A stretch of 49,243 bases of DNA, from NCBI GenBank assembly GCA_019694735.1, contig JAIBBJ010000157.1, positions 1 to 49,243 on the forward strand, given 5' to 3'. Position 1 is the first letter of the stretch; each line of letters begins with the position of its first letter. The position numbers were made by a program, and so were the translations under genes. This stretch comes from Gemmatimonadaceae bacterium (GTDB lineage Bacteria > Gemmatimonadota > Gemmatimonadetes > Gemmatimonadales > Gemmatimonadaceae). The notes beneath the pieces are model-generated. The model was not told the origin of the DNA, did not search any database, and saw only the letters and a program-made list of their open reading frames with translations. Positions 16,438-24,011 of this stretch are shown in pieces.

Positions 16438-16492
16438 ACCCCGGAACGGCGCCGCGCGTATCCGGGACGCACCCCACCCGAGGATCCGCTCG

Positions 16493-18145
16493 ATGACCAG
16501 TCGTCGCCGCTGGGCACGGACCGCGCTCGTTGCGCTCGCCGTCGCCCTCTCGTTGCCTGCCACGCTCCCGGCGCAGGCGCTCCCCGACTCCGCGAAGCTG
16601 GAGGCGCTGAAGGTCGAGGCGCTCCGGCGCGTCGAGGGACGCGCCAAGCAGGTGCAGGAGATCGTGGACATGCTGTTCTCGTTCTCCGAGCTCGGCATGC
16701 AGGAGTTCGAGACGCAGCGCTACATCACCGACCTGCTGCAGCGCGAGGGGTTCCAGATCACCAAGGGCTACGCCGGCATGCCGTCGGCGTGGGTCGCGCG
16801 GTGGGTGAGCCCGGCCGGCGCGAAGCCGGTGGTGACGCTGGGGTCGGACGTGGACGGGATCCCGCAGGCGAGCAACAAGCCGGCGTTCGCGTTCCACGAG
16901 GCGCAGGTCGAGGGGGCGCCGGGCCACGGCGAGGGGCACAATTCCGGGCAGGCGGTGAACATCGTGGCCGCGCTGGTCGCCAAGGAGCTCATGATCCGCG
17001 AGCGGATCCCGGGCACGCTGGTGCTGTGGCCGGGCATCGCCGAGGAGCAGATGGCGGGCAAGGCGTTCCTCGTGCGCGAGGGCCTCTTCCGCGACGCCGA
17101 CGTCGCGCTGTTCACGCACGTCGGCTCCGACCTCGGCGTGCAGTGGGGCCAGAGCGGCTCGACGGCGCTCGTCTCGGCGATCTTCAAGTTCAAGGGCACG
17201 TCGGCGCACGCGGCCGGCGCGCCGTGGCGCGGGCGGTCGGCGCTCGACGCGGCGATGCTGATGGGCCAGGGCTGGGAGTACCAGCGCGAGCACCTCGAGA
17301 TCAACCAGCGCTCGCACTACGTGATCCGCGACGGCGGCGACCAGCCGAACGTGGTGCCGAGCACGGCGAGCATCTGGTTCTACTTCCGCGAGCGCGACTA
17401 CCCGCGCACGATGGCGCTCCTGGAGCAGGGCAAGCGGATCGCCCGCGGCGCCGCGATGATGGCGAACGTCGAGCTCGACACGGTGATGATCGTCGGCTCC
17501 GGCTGGAGCGCGCACTTCAACAAGACGATCGCCGAGGTGACGCACGCGAACATCGAGCGCGTCGGCATGCCGCAGTGGGACGAGAACGACCAGGCGATGG
17601 CGCGCGCGGTGCAGCGCGAGCTCGGCGTGCGCGAGACGGGGCTGCAGCAGCGCGGCGTGTTCAACATCGGGCTGCCGACGCCGGAGAGCCAGCGCACCGG
17701 CGGCGGCTCGGACGACATCGGCGACGTGTCGTGGAACGTGCCCACGGTGACGCTGCGCTACCCGTCGAACATCCCGGGCCCCCCGGGGCACAACTGGGCC
17801 AACGCGATCGTGATGGCGACGCCGATCGCCCACAAGGGCGCGCTCGCCGGCGCGAAGGTGCAGGCGCTGACGATCCTCGACATCGTCTCGCGACCGCAGG
17901 TCGTCGCCGACGCGTGGAAGTACTTCCGGGAGGTGCAGACGAAGGAGGTGCAGTACACGCCGTTCATCGCCCCGACCGACCAGCCGCCGATCTGGCTGAA
18001 CCAGGAGATCATGGCGCGCTACAAGCCGCAGCTGCAGCAGTTCTACTACGACCCGAAGAAGTACAAGTCGTACCTCGAGCAGCTGGGCATCGCCTACCCG
18101 ACGACGCGCGAGACGGTGCGGACGCGGATGGACGAGCAGCGGTAG
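16493..18145 (+). CDS. Exported M20-type amidohydrolase (AbgB-like)
   Basis: 550 residues. It is related to AbgB, a subunit of p-aminobenzoyl-glutamate hydrolase, and to other M20 amidohydrolases. The signal peptide ends L-P-A before Gln28. Metal-site elements are visible in order: G-S-D-V-D-G-I-P, then A-P-G-H-G-E-G-H-N-S-G, G-I-A-E-E-Q-M-A-G-K and F-K-G-T-S-A-H-A-A-G-A-P-W-R-G-R in the dimerisation region, with a late G-P-P-G-H-N-W-A. The ATG at 16493 has GAGG about 10 bases upstream. Its secretion differs from E. coli AbgB, which is cytoplasmic, so peptide or acyl-amino-acid hydrolysis outside the cytoplasm is more likely than folate breakdown. It is divergent from the deacylase operon. 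Confidence 0.85.
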   Translation: MTSRRRWARTALVALAVALSLPATLPAQALPDSAKLEALKVEALRRVEGRAKQVQEIVDMLFSFSELGMQEFETQRYITDLLQREGFQITKGYAGMPSAWVARWVSPAGAKPVVTLGSDVDGIPQASNKPAFAFHEAQVEGAPGHGEGHNSGQAVNIVAALVAKELMIRERIPGTLVLWPGIAEEQMAGKAFLVREGLFRDADVALFTHVGSDLGVQWGQSGSTALVSAIFKFKGTSAHAAGAPWRGRSALDAAMLMGQGWEYQREHLEINQRSHYVIRDGGDQPNVVPSTASIWFYFRERDYPRTMALLEQGKRIARGAAMMANVELDTVMIVGSGWSAHFNKTIAEVTHANIERVGMPQWDENDQAMARAVQRELGVRETGLQQRGVFNIGLPTPESQRTGGGSDDIGDVSWNVPTVTLRYPSNIPGPPGHNWANAIVMATPIAHKGALAGAKVQALTILDIVSRPQVVADAWKYFREVQTKEVQYTPFIAPTDQPPIWLNQEIMARYKPQLQQFYYDPKKYKSYLEQLGIAYPTTRETVRTRMDEQR

Positions 18146-18146
18146 C

Positions 18147-18590
18147 GTGGGCCGCGTCGAGGCGCTCTGGACGAAGCGCGCCCATCGCGGTGTGATGGAT
18201 CCGCGGCCCGTGGTGCAGTGCACCGCGGGCCGCGGCCTCGTGGGCAACACCGGCCGCTCGAGCACGCGGCAGGTGACCATCATCGCGCAGGAGGCGTGGG
18301 CGGCGATGATGCGCGAGCTCGGCGCCGCCGTGGACCCGGCCGCGCGCCGCGCCAACGTGCTCGTGAGCGGGATCGACCTCGCGCGCTCGCGCGGGCGGGT
18401 GCTGCGGATCGGCGGCGTGCGCCTGCTCGTGAAGGGGGAGACGCGGCCCTGCGAGCGGATGGACGAGGCGCTGCCGGGGCTCCGGGCCGCGATGGACCCC
18501 GACTGGCGCGGCGGTGTGTTCGCGCAGGTGCTGGACGATGGCCCGATCGCCGTCGGGGACGAGGTCGCATGGGAGACGACGGCCGCCTGA
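18147..18590 (+). CDS. MOSC-domain protein
   Basis: 147 residues, starting at GTG just one base after the M20 stop. MOSC domains bind or transfer sulfur via a conserved Cys and occur in molybdenum-cofactor sulfurase-type proteins and stand-alone sulfur carriers. Visible family features are A-G-R-G-L-V-G-N-T, then R-Q-V-T-I-I-A-Q-E-A-W, R-R-A-N-V-L-V-S-G-I-D-L, G-E-T-R-P-C-E-R-M (the conserved Cys) and G-V-F-A-Q-V-L-D-D-G-P-I-A-V-G-D. This fits a short stand-alone MOSC protein of the usual length. There is no signal peptide, so it is cytoplasmic. The very short gap suggests translational linkage to the M20 gene, although no functional tie is obvious. Confidence 0.85.
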   Translation: MGRVEALWTKRAHRGVMDPRPVVQCTAGRGLVGNTGRSSTRQVTIIAQEAWAAMMRELGAAVDPAARRANVLVSGIDLARSRGRVLRIGGVRLLVKGETRPCERMDEALPGLRAAMDPDWRGGVFAQVLDDGPIAVGDEVAWETTAA

Positions 18591-18767
18591 CCACGAGCCT
18601 GGGGCGCACGGCGACGTCGTTCCGCGCCCGGTCGCCGTCCTTCACCTGGTGGGCGCACGGCGGGAACGGCTCCTGAGGAGCGACCGCCCGGACCTCTCGG
18701 GAGGGCCCTGACAGACGCGCCACGGACCGTCCCCCAACTTTCGCCGCGTCCCGAACCCGAGTCCTTC

Positions 18768-19232
18768 ATGCGACACCCCGCCGCCCGTCTCCTCCCGGCG
18801 ATCATCCTCTCGATGGCCGCGACGAGCCTCCCCTGCGAGGCACAGACCGTTCGCGCACCTTCGCAGCCGGTGGGCGCGAGGGCGACAGCTGGACGCGCGG
18901 TCCCGGCCGCGCCGGACCTCGCCGCCGGCGAGGCCACGTTCAAGGCGATCTGCAGCGTCTGCCACACACCTCTCCCACCCCCGAAGCTCGCGCCCCCGAT
19001 GGTCATGATCGGCCGACATTACCGCGAGGCCTTCGCGACGGAGGCCGAGGGCCGCGCCGCGCTCGTGCGCTTCATCAGCGCGCCCGACACCGGCCGCATG
19101 ACGCTGCCGCGGCACGCATACGATCGCTTCGGCGCCATGCCGCGCCTCGCGCTCTCCGAGAAGCAGGTGCGGGACGTCGCCGCCTACGTGTGGTCGCTCG
19201 GCGCCCCCGCGGACTCGGGGCGCGCGCGGTAG
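18768..19232 (+). CDS. Exported c-type cytochrome
   Basis: 154 residues. The signal peptide ends C-E-A before Gln26. A single haem-binding motif C62-S-V-C65-H66 lies in an A-G-E-A-T-F-K-A-I-C-S-V-C-H context. The likely axial Met is M125 in G-A-M-P-R-L-A-L, followed by the C-terminal helix R-D-V-A-A-Y-V-W-S-L typical of class I cytochromes. It probably carries electrons in the periplasm; partners are not visible nearby. Its TAG stop (19230-19232) overlaps the putative -10 element of the next gene. About 180 bases without a gene precede it and contain only small hairpins. Confidence 0.88.
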   Translation: MRHPAARLLPAIILSMAATSLPCEAQTVRAPSQPVGARATAGRAVPAAPDLAAGEATFKAICSVCHTPLPPPKLAPPMVMIGRHYREAFATEAEGRAALVRFISAPDTGRMTLPRHAYDRFGAMPRLALSEKQVRDVAAYVWSLGAPADSGRAR

Positions 19233-19235
19233 CTT
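19230..19235 (+). promoter_or_regulatory. Putative -10 element TAGCTT overlapping a stop codon
   Basis: TAGCTT starts with the stop codon of the cytochrome gene and ends 6 bases before the ATG at 19242. This matches the leaderless TANNNT arrangement of this window. Confidence 0.5.
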
Positions 19236-19241
19236 CCCCGC

Positions 19242-19643
19242 ATGTCCGTCGAGCACCACGCCCCCACTGCCCGCCCTTCGCGCCGCATCGGCCCCATCAT
19301 CTGCGCGCTCGTCTTCCTGCTCGCCGGACTCAATGCGCTCGTGCAGGTCCCGGGCGAGCTGCCGGGCCTGAGCGACGAGCCCACGATCCTGTGGGCGTGG
19401 CAGTCCGTGATCGGCGTCTGCGGCGTGCTCGCCGCGTACGCAGGGTCCACCGGCCGACCGTGGGCGTGGAAGCCCGCACTCGGATACGCGATCCTCGCGA
19501 GCGCGATGATCCTCTCGCTCGGCCCGATCCTCGACCTGGACGCCGACGCCCGCGAGTCGCTGCCGCTCGGCGCCGGCGCGGTGCTCGTGGTCACCGGTGC
19601 TCTCGCGTGGTACCTCCGCCGCGCGCTCACGCCTCGGCGCTGA
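19242..19643 (+). CDS. Small four-helix membrane protein, unknown function
   Basis: 133 residues. I do not recognise a family. Four hydrophobic segments are visible (about 17-35, 50-67, 78-96 and 105-125), with basic residues at both ends (R-R after residue 13; Y-L-R-R-A-L-T-P-R-R at the end), consistent with an inner-membrane protein having both termini inside. The start is fixed by the TAGCTT element 6 bases ahead and no ribosome site is present. It follows the cytochrome gene by nine bases but may have its own promoter. Confidence 0.7.
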   Translation: MSVEHHAPTARPSRRIGPIICALVFLLAGLNALVQVPGELPGLSDEPTILWAWQSVIGVCGVLAAYAGSTGRPWAWKPALGYAILASAMILSLGPILDLDADARESLPLGAGAVLVVTGALAWYLRRALTPRR

Positions 19644-19729
19644 GTCCCGTGCCGCGTGAGGGAACGGGCCCGCCGCGACGGGCGTTCCTCCCGGGCTCCA
19701 CCCGACGCCGCCCCCGACGCGCCCCACCC

Positions 19730-20527
19730 GTGATCCCCCACCCCCTTCGCACCCGCCGCGCGCCGCACCACATCGTCGCGACGCTCGTCGCCGCGGCGAC
19801 GCTCGCGGGGACCGCACCCCTCGGGGCCCAGCCCGCGCTGCTCGACTCGCTCCGGCCGCAGGTCGAGTCCGCGGTGGTGCGGAGCGACTGGCCCGCCCTC
19901 ACGCCGATCATCGCCCGGCTCCGCACGGCGGCCCGCGGCCCCGGCGCGCGCGACCCGTGGACGCACTACGACCTCGCCTACGTGCTGCACCGGCATGCGA
20001 GCGCGATGCTCATCGCCGGCAGCATCGAGTCGGCGAAGCCGCTGCTGGAGGAGGCCGAGCGCGAGGCGGCGACCGCAGCGGAGCTCGGCGGCGGCGCGCA
20101 GGCGCTCGGACTCCGCGGGGCGCTCACTGGCCAGCTCGCCGGCGCGAGCGGCATGCTCGCCGCGATGCGGATGGGACCGCGCTCGTTCAAGCAGCTCGAC
20201 GAGGCGCTCAAGGGCGCGCCGAACGACCCGCGCGTCGCGCTGCTCAACGGCATGACGCGGCTCAACGCGCCCGCTGCCTTCGGCGGCGGGCCGGCGAAAG
20301 CGGAGCCCGAACTGCGCCGCGCCATCGCACTCTTCGCGCAGGACCGTCCCGCCGGCGGCCAGCCGCGCTGGGGGCGCGCCGACGCGCACATCTGGCTCGC
20401 CATCGCCCTGCAGAAGCAGGGGAAGATCCCCGAGGCCCGCACTGAGCTCGACCGCGCGCTGGCCGTGTCACCGGGACACGTCTGGGTGACGCGCGAACTG
20501 CTGCCGAAGCTCGGCACCGCTCGCTAG
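19730..20527 (+). CDS. Exported TPR-like repeat protein
   Basis: 265 residues from GTG 19730, chosen because it gives a compact signal peptide ending L-G-A before Gln34. A GTG at 19649 is also in frame. The mature protein is alpha-helical with TPR-type pairs, the clearest being W-L-A-I-A-L-Q-K-Q-G-K-I-P-E-A-R-T-E-L near the C-terminus. There is also a segment M-R-M-G-P-R-S-F-K-Q-L-D-E-A-L. TPR proteins scaffold protein interactions; no specific partner can be named. The neighbouring small membrane protein ends 86 bases upstream on the same strand. Confidence 0.75.
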   Translation: MIPHPLRTRRAPHHIVATLVAAATLAGTAPLGAQPALLDSLRPQVESAVVRSDWPALTPIIARLRTAARGPGARDPWTHYDLAYVLHRHASAMLIAGSIESAKPLLEEAEREAATAAELGGGAQALGLRGALTGQLAGASGMLAAMRMGPRSFKQLDEALKGAPNDPRVALLNGMTRLNAPAAFGGGPAKAEPELRRAIALFAQDRPAGGQPRWGRADAHIWLAIALQKQGKIPEARTELDRALAVSPGHVWVTRELLPKLGTAR

Positions 20528-20615
20528 GGCCCGGCGCAGGGCCGGCGGAGCCGCCCGACTGACACCTCCGCGCGCCCGGCGCGTAGTGCCGGCAGACCCC
20601 TCCGGGAGCCGTCCG

Positions 20616-20999
20616 ATGTGGAGCATCCTCAAGGAACTGATCGTCCGTGGCATCCTCGCGAAGACCATCCTCCGCTCGTTCGGATGGCTGACGTGGCTGC
20701 TCCCGCTCGGCTTCCTCCTCAAGCTCATCGGCTGGCCGCTGCTGGCGGTGCTCGGCACACTCGCCGTGCCGGTGCTGCTGCTGCTCCTGCTGGTCGGCCT
20801 GCCGATCTTCGTGGTGCTGCTGGTGGGTGGCGCCCTGCTCGCCCTCGTGGGCACGGTGCTGAGCGTGGGGCTCGCGCTGGCGAAGGTGATCCTCCCCGTC
20901 GCGCTCATCGTCTGGCTGCTCGGCCGCCTGTGGCGGCGCGATGCCGCCGCGACGCCGGACGCCCCGGCGGCGGCCGCCGAGGGGCCGGCGTCGGCCTGA
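20616..20999 (+). CDS. Small hydrophobic membrane protein, unknown function
   Basis: 127 residues, dominated by hydrophobic segments at about 22-42, 44-70 and 72-100, rich in Leu and Val, followed by W-R-R and an Ala/Pro-rich tail. ATG 20616 is preceded by GGGAG at about 8 bases, a good ribosome site, and starts M-W-S-I-L-K-E-L. The frame is open 30 bases further upstream, but that start has no ribosome site. I recognise no family. The gene converges on the phosphatase gene with a three-base gap. Confidence 0.65.
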   Translation: MWSILKELIVRGILAKTILRSFGWLTWLLPLGFLLKLIGWPLLAVLGTLAVPVLLLLLLVGLPIFVVLLVGGALLALVGTVLSVGLALAKVILPVALIVWLLGRLWRRDAAATPDAPAAAAEGPASA

Positions 21000-21002
21000 A
21001 CC

Positions 21003-21851
21003 TCAGGGATCCCGGCGGGTGGAGCGGCCGACGATGATGGTGATGTTGTCGGTGCCGCCGCCGTCGAGCGCCTCCTGGAGCAGCTGTTCGGCGGCCTGAC
21101 GCGAGGAGGTCATCCCGCCGAGCACCTCGGCGATGCGCGCATCGCTCACGTGCTTGGTCAGGCCGTCGGTGCACAGCAGGTGCACGAGGCCCCAGTCGGA
21201 GTGGAGGCGCGTGACGACCGGCGCCGCCTCATCGGCGCCGATCGCGCTCGAGAGCACGTCGGCGAAGCGCGAGCGCTCGGCGACCGAGCGCGAGAGGATG
21301 CCCTGGTCGATGAGGTGCTGCGCGATGGTCTGGTCGCGCGAGACCTGCGTCAGCTGTCCCTCGCGGAACAGGTAGTACCGCGAGTCGCCCACCTGCAGGA
21401 TGTAGTAGTCCGGCCAGACGCCCATCCAGAGGGTGAGCGTGGTCGCCATCGTGCGGCCGGGCGCCTCGGCCTCGGCGCGCGCCCGCACCGCCGCGTGCGA
21501 GCGCAGCGCGGCGTCCTGCAGCGTCTCGATGAACCGCGCCTCGCTGGCGTCGAAGTAGAGGAAGCAGGCGCTGCTGGAGGTGACGTACTCGGTGACGGTG
21601 GCGAGCGCCGTCGCGCTCGCGCGTTCGCCGCCCGCGCCGCCGCCCACGCCGTCGGCGACCATCGCGAGCATCGCGACGCGCTCGCTCGCGGAGTGGAGCG
21701 TACCCGATGGGAGCGAGCTCTGCAGCACGGTGAACTGCTTGTGCAGCGACGCGAGCAGGAACTGGTCCTGGTTGTCCTTGCGCACCTTGCCCTGGTGCGT
21801 GAGGCCGAAGACATCGATCTCGTCGTCGCGCGGCTTGCGGTTGTCGGGCAT
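21003..21851 (-). CDS. PP2C-type serine/threonine protein phosphatase
   Basis: 282 residues, cytoplasmic. PP2C (PPM) phosphatases dephosphorylate Ser/Thr using two metal ions. Visible motifs in order: K-D-N-Q-D-Q-F (first acidic ligand), V-A-D-G-V-G-G-G-A-G-G-E-R-A-S, L-Q-V-G-D-S-R-Y-Y-L, L-L-C-T-D-G-L-T-K-H-V and G-G-T-D-N-I-T-I-I-V at the end. All metal-binding Asp residues seem present. The start at 21851 (M-P-D-N-R-K) has GGAG upstream; the longer open frame beyond it is spurious. No kinase gene lies in the window. Confidence 0.92.
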   Translation of the reverse strand: MPDNRKPRDDEIDVFGLTHQGKVRKDNQDQFLLASLHKQFTVLQSSLPSGTLHSASERVAMLAMVADGVGGGAGGERASATALATVTEYVTSSSACFLYFDASEARFIETLQDAALRSHAAVRARAEAEAPGRTMATTLTLWMGVWPDYYILQVGDSRYYLFREGQLTQVSRDQTIAQHLIDQGILSRSVAERSRFADVLSSAIGADEAAPVVTRLHSDWGLVHLLCTDGLTKHVSDARIAEVLGGMTSSRQAAEQLLQEALDGGGTDNITIIVGRSTRRDP

Positions 21852-21997
21852 CGCGGGCTCCGGGGGCGGACCTGCGGCTACGTTGTGGCGCGGGACCGGC
21901 GCGGCGCAATGGCGCGGGGTCGTGGCGCCGGGCGATGCGGACGGGACGGGGCCGGGAGCGGCCGGGCGGGTGCCGTGCGAAAACCCGCCGCGCAGGG

Positions 21998-22003
21998 TAC
22001 TAT
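21998..22003 (+). promoter_or_regulatory. Putative -10 element TACTAT
   Basis: TACTAT lies about 31 bases before the ATG at 22035. The leader between them carries a strong GGGAGGGG ribosome site, so this would be an ordinary leadered promoter. No convincing -35 element is visible. Confidence 0.4.
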
Positions 22004-22034
22004 CCTGCAGACCGCCACCCCCGGGAGGGGACCG

Positions 22035-22211
22035 ATGTCGGGCCTCGACGACAAGTCGATCCAGAACCTGGTCAAGAAGATCCAGAAGCAGGCCAAGCCC
22101 CGGAACCTCGAGGCGAAGACCTACGACAAGACCGCGCCCCAGCGCGTGACGGACGAGCAGGACCAGGAGCGCGAGCGGATGTTCAAGGAGATGAAGCGCC
22201 GCGAGTTCTGA
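22035..22211 (+). CDS. Small charged protein (58 aa), unknown function
   Basis: 58 residues, highly charged and probably all helical: M-S-G-L-D-D-K-S-I-Q-N-L-V-K-K-I-Q-K-Q-A at the start and E-R-M-F-K-E-M-K-R-R-E-F at the end. Coding is supported by a strong ribosome site (GGGAGGGG, about 5 bases from ATG), consistent GC-rich third positions and a preceding TACTAT element. There is no signal peptide or membrane segment. It ends 13 bases before the ECF42 sigma factor gene, so both may be on one transcript. No family recognised. Confidence 0.7.
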   Translation: MSGLDDKSIQNLVKKIQKQAKPRNLEAKTYDKTAPQRVTDEQDQERERMFKEMKRREF

Positions 22212-22224
22212 CCACCGCGGCGCC

Positions 22225-23550
22225 GTGACGCAGCTACCGGCGCTGGTGGACCGCCTCTTCCGCGAGGAATCGGGGCGCCTGACCGCGATGCTCGCGCGCC
22301 GCCTCGGGCCGGCGCGGCTCGCGCTCGCCGAGGACGTGGTGCAGGAGGCCTTCGTGACCGCGCTCAAGGCGTGGTCGGTGGGGCCGGTGCCGGCCAATCC
22401 CTCGGGCTGGCTGCTGCAGGTGGCGCGCCGGAAGGCGCTCGATGCGCTGCGCCGCGAGCGCGCGCTCGAGGACCGCCTCGGGGCCGTGGCGGCCGAGTTC
22501 GAGGCGGCACTCGAGGACGGAGCCGACGGCGGATGCGCCGGGAGCGCGGACGGGCCTCCACCCGATGGCGCCTTCGCCGACGACCGGCTGCGGATGATCC
22601 TCCTCTGCTGCCATCCCGCCGTCTCCGAGGATTCGCGCGTGGCGCTCACGTTGCGGCTCGCGGGCGGCTTCTCGGTCGAGGAGATCGCGCGGGCGCTGCT
22701 CGCCGACCCGCGCGCGGTGGCGCAGCGGCTCGTGCGCGCCAAGCAGGCACTGCGCGACGCCGGAGCGACCTTCGAACTCCCCGCCGCCGCGGCGCTGCGC
22801 GAGCGGCTCGACGCGGTGCACGATGTCCTCCACCTGATGTTCAACGAGGCGCACACCGCGCACGCGGGGGATGCGCTGCTCCGGCGCGACCTCGCGGACG
22901 AGTCGCTGCGCCTCGTCGAGCGGCTGCTCGCCGACGCGCGCACCGCGACACCGGCGGGCGCGGCGCTCGCGGCGCTCATCTGCTTCCACGCCGCGCGCTT
23001 CCCCGTGCGCGAGGGCACCGACGGGATCCCCGTGCGGCTCGCCGAACAGGACCGCACGCGGTGGGACCGGGCGCTGCTCGCGCGCGGCTTCGCGCACCTC
23101 GAACGCGCCGCGGCCGGCGAGACGCTCTCGCGATTCCACGTCGAGGCCGAGCTCGCATCGCTGCACGCGGCGGCGCCGACCTGGGCGGCCACCGACTGGC
23201 CGCGCATCGTCGCGGCGTACGACCGGCTGCTCGCGCTGGCGCCATCGCCGGTCGCGGCACTCAACCGCGTGGTCGCGGTGCGGCATGCGCACGGGGCCGA
23301 GCGCGCGTGGCGCGACCTGCAGCGCGTGGCGCGGGACGCGCGGGTCGCGGCCTATCCGCTCACGCCCGCGGTGCGCGGCTGGCTCCTCACGGCGCTCGAC
23401 CGGCCGGCGGAGGCGAGCGCCGCCTGGTCCGAGGCGCGCGCCCGCGCGACCTCGATGCCGATGCAACGGCACGCCGCACAACGACTTGCGGAGTTGGACG
23501 AACGGCTCGGCCCGGCCGATGTCGATTCCGCGACCCTCCATCCGTCATAG
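22225..23550 (+). CDS. ECF42-type RNA polymerase sigma factor with C-terminal TPR-like extension
   Basis: 441 residues from GTG. The N-terminal ~85 residues contain sigma region 2 (A-L-A-E-D-V-V-Q-E-A-F-V-T-A-L, then W-L-L-Q-V-A-R-R-K-A-L-D). Region 4 lies at about 130-180 (L-T-L-R-L-A-G-G-F-S-V-E-E-I-A-R-A-L). The ~250-residue extension includes H-L-M-F-N-E-A-H and A-L-N-R-V-V-A-V, typical of this group (also annotated DUF6596). ECF42 sigma factors have no anti-sigma; the extension is thought to control activity, and they are encoded next to DGPF/YCII proteins, exactly as here. The TAG stop is followed by that partner after 51 bases. Confidence 0.9.
   Translation: MTQLPALVDRLFREESGRLTAMLARRLGPARLALAEDVVQEAFVTALKAWSVGPVPANPSGWLLQVARRKALDALRRERALEDRLGAVAAEFEAALEDGADGGCAGSADGPPPDGAFADDRLRMILLCCHPAVSEDSRVALTLRLAGGFSVEEIARALLADPRAVAQRLVRAKQALRDAGATFELPAAAALRERLDAVHDVLHLMFNEAHTAHAGDALLRRDLADESLRLVERLLADARTATPAGAALAALICFHAARFPVREGTDGIPVRLAEQDRTRWDRALLARGFAHLERAAAGETLSRFHVEAELASLHAAAPTWAATDWPRIVAAYDRLLALAPSPVAALNRVVAVRHAHGAERAWRDLQRVARDARVAAYPLTPAVRGWLLTALDRPAEASAAWSEARARATSMPMQRHAAQRLAELDERLGPADVDSATLHPS
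23520..23546 (+). promoter_or_regulatory. Candidate ECF42-dependent promoter for the DGPF gene
   Basis: TGTCGA (23520-23525), a 17-base spacer and CGTC (23543-23546) lie in the last codons of the sigma gene, ahead of the DGPF start at 23602. As I recall, TGTCGA in the -35 region with CGA/TC at -10 is the motif reported for ECF42 targets. The match was found by reading, not by a scored scan. Confidence 0.55.
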
Positions 23551-23601
23551 GGCATCGCCGGCCGACCGGCGGCCGCGACCCACTCTTGCCCGGAGCTCCC
23601 G

Positions 23602-23955
23602 ATGCCCCAGTACATGCTGATCCTGCACGACGACCTCGCCGCGCTGCAGGCGATCTCCCCCGCCGAGATGCAGCGCGTGATCGAACGCTACCAGGCGTGG
23701 AGCGAGACCATGGCCGCCAAGGGCCACATGCGCGGCGGCGAGAAGCTGCGCGACGCCAGCGGCCGTCACCTGACGAAGCCCGGCGGCACGCTCGTGGTGC
23801 GCGACGCGCCGTACGCCGAGGCGAAGGAGGTCGTCGGTGGCTACTTCCTCATCGAGGCGCAGGACTACGACGAGGCGGTCGCGCTCTCGTCCGACTGCCC
23901 GCACCTCGCGCTCGGCGGGCGCATCGAGTTGCGCGAGATCGAGCCGCTGGGATGA
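23602..23955 (+). CDS. YCII-related (DGPF-type) protein, likely ECF42 target
   Basis: 117 residues, a small ferredoxin-like-fold protein of the YCII/DGPF family. Typical features are the start M-P-Q-Y-M-L-I-L-H-D-D, then E-R-Y-Q-A-W-S-E-T-M-A-A-K-G, G-G-E-K-L-R-D, the segment T-L-V-V-R-D-A-P-Y-A-E-A-K-E (where the DGPF motif falls in relatives) and G-G-Y-F-L-I-E-A. Biochemical function is unknown in the family. Association with ECF42 sigma genes is strong and the proteins are the proven targets in Streptomyces. The start has GGAG about 6 bases upstream. Confidence 0.88.
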   Translation: MPQYMLILHDDLAALQAISPAEMQRVIERYQAWSETMAAKGHMRGGEKLRDASGRHLTKPGGTLVVRDAPYAEAKEVVGGYFLIEAQDYDEAVALSSDCPHLALGGRIELREIEPLG

Positions 23956-24011
23956 GGCCCGCGGGCCGGGCCGGTGACCGCCTCGCGGCCATCGGCCCCG
24001 TCCGGCGTGGG

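Noticed and set aside
21852-23264. N-terminal extension of the PP2C frame across the sigma gene
   Set aside because: Ser/Arg/Ala-rich shadow sequence opposite the ECF42 gene; the phosphatase begins cleanly at 21851.
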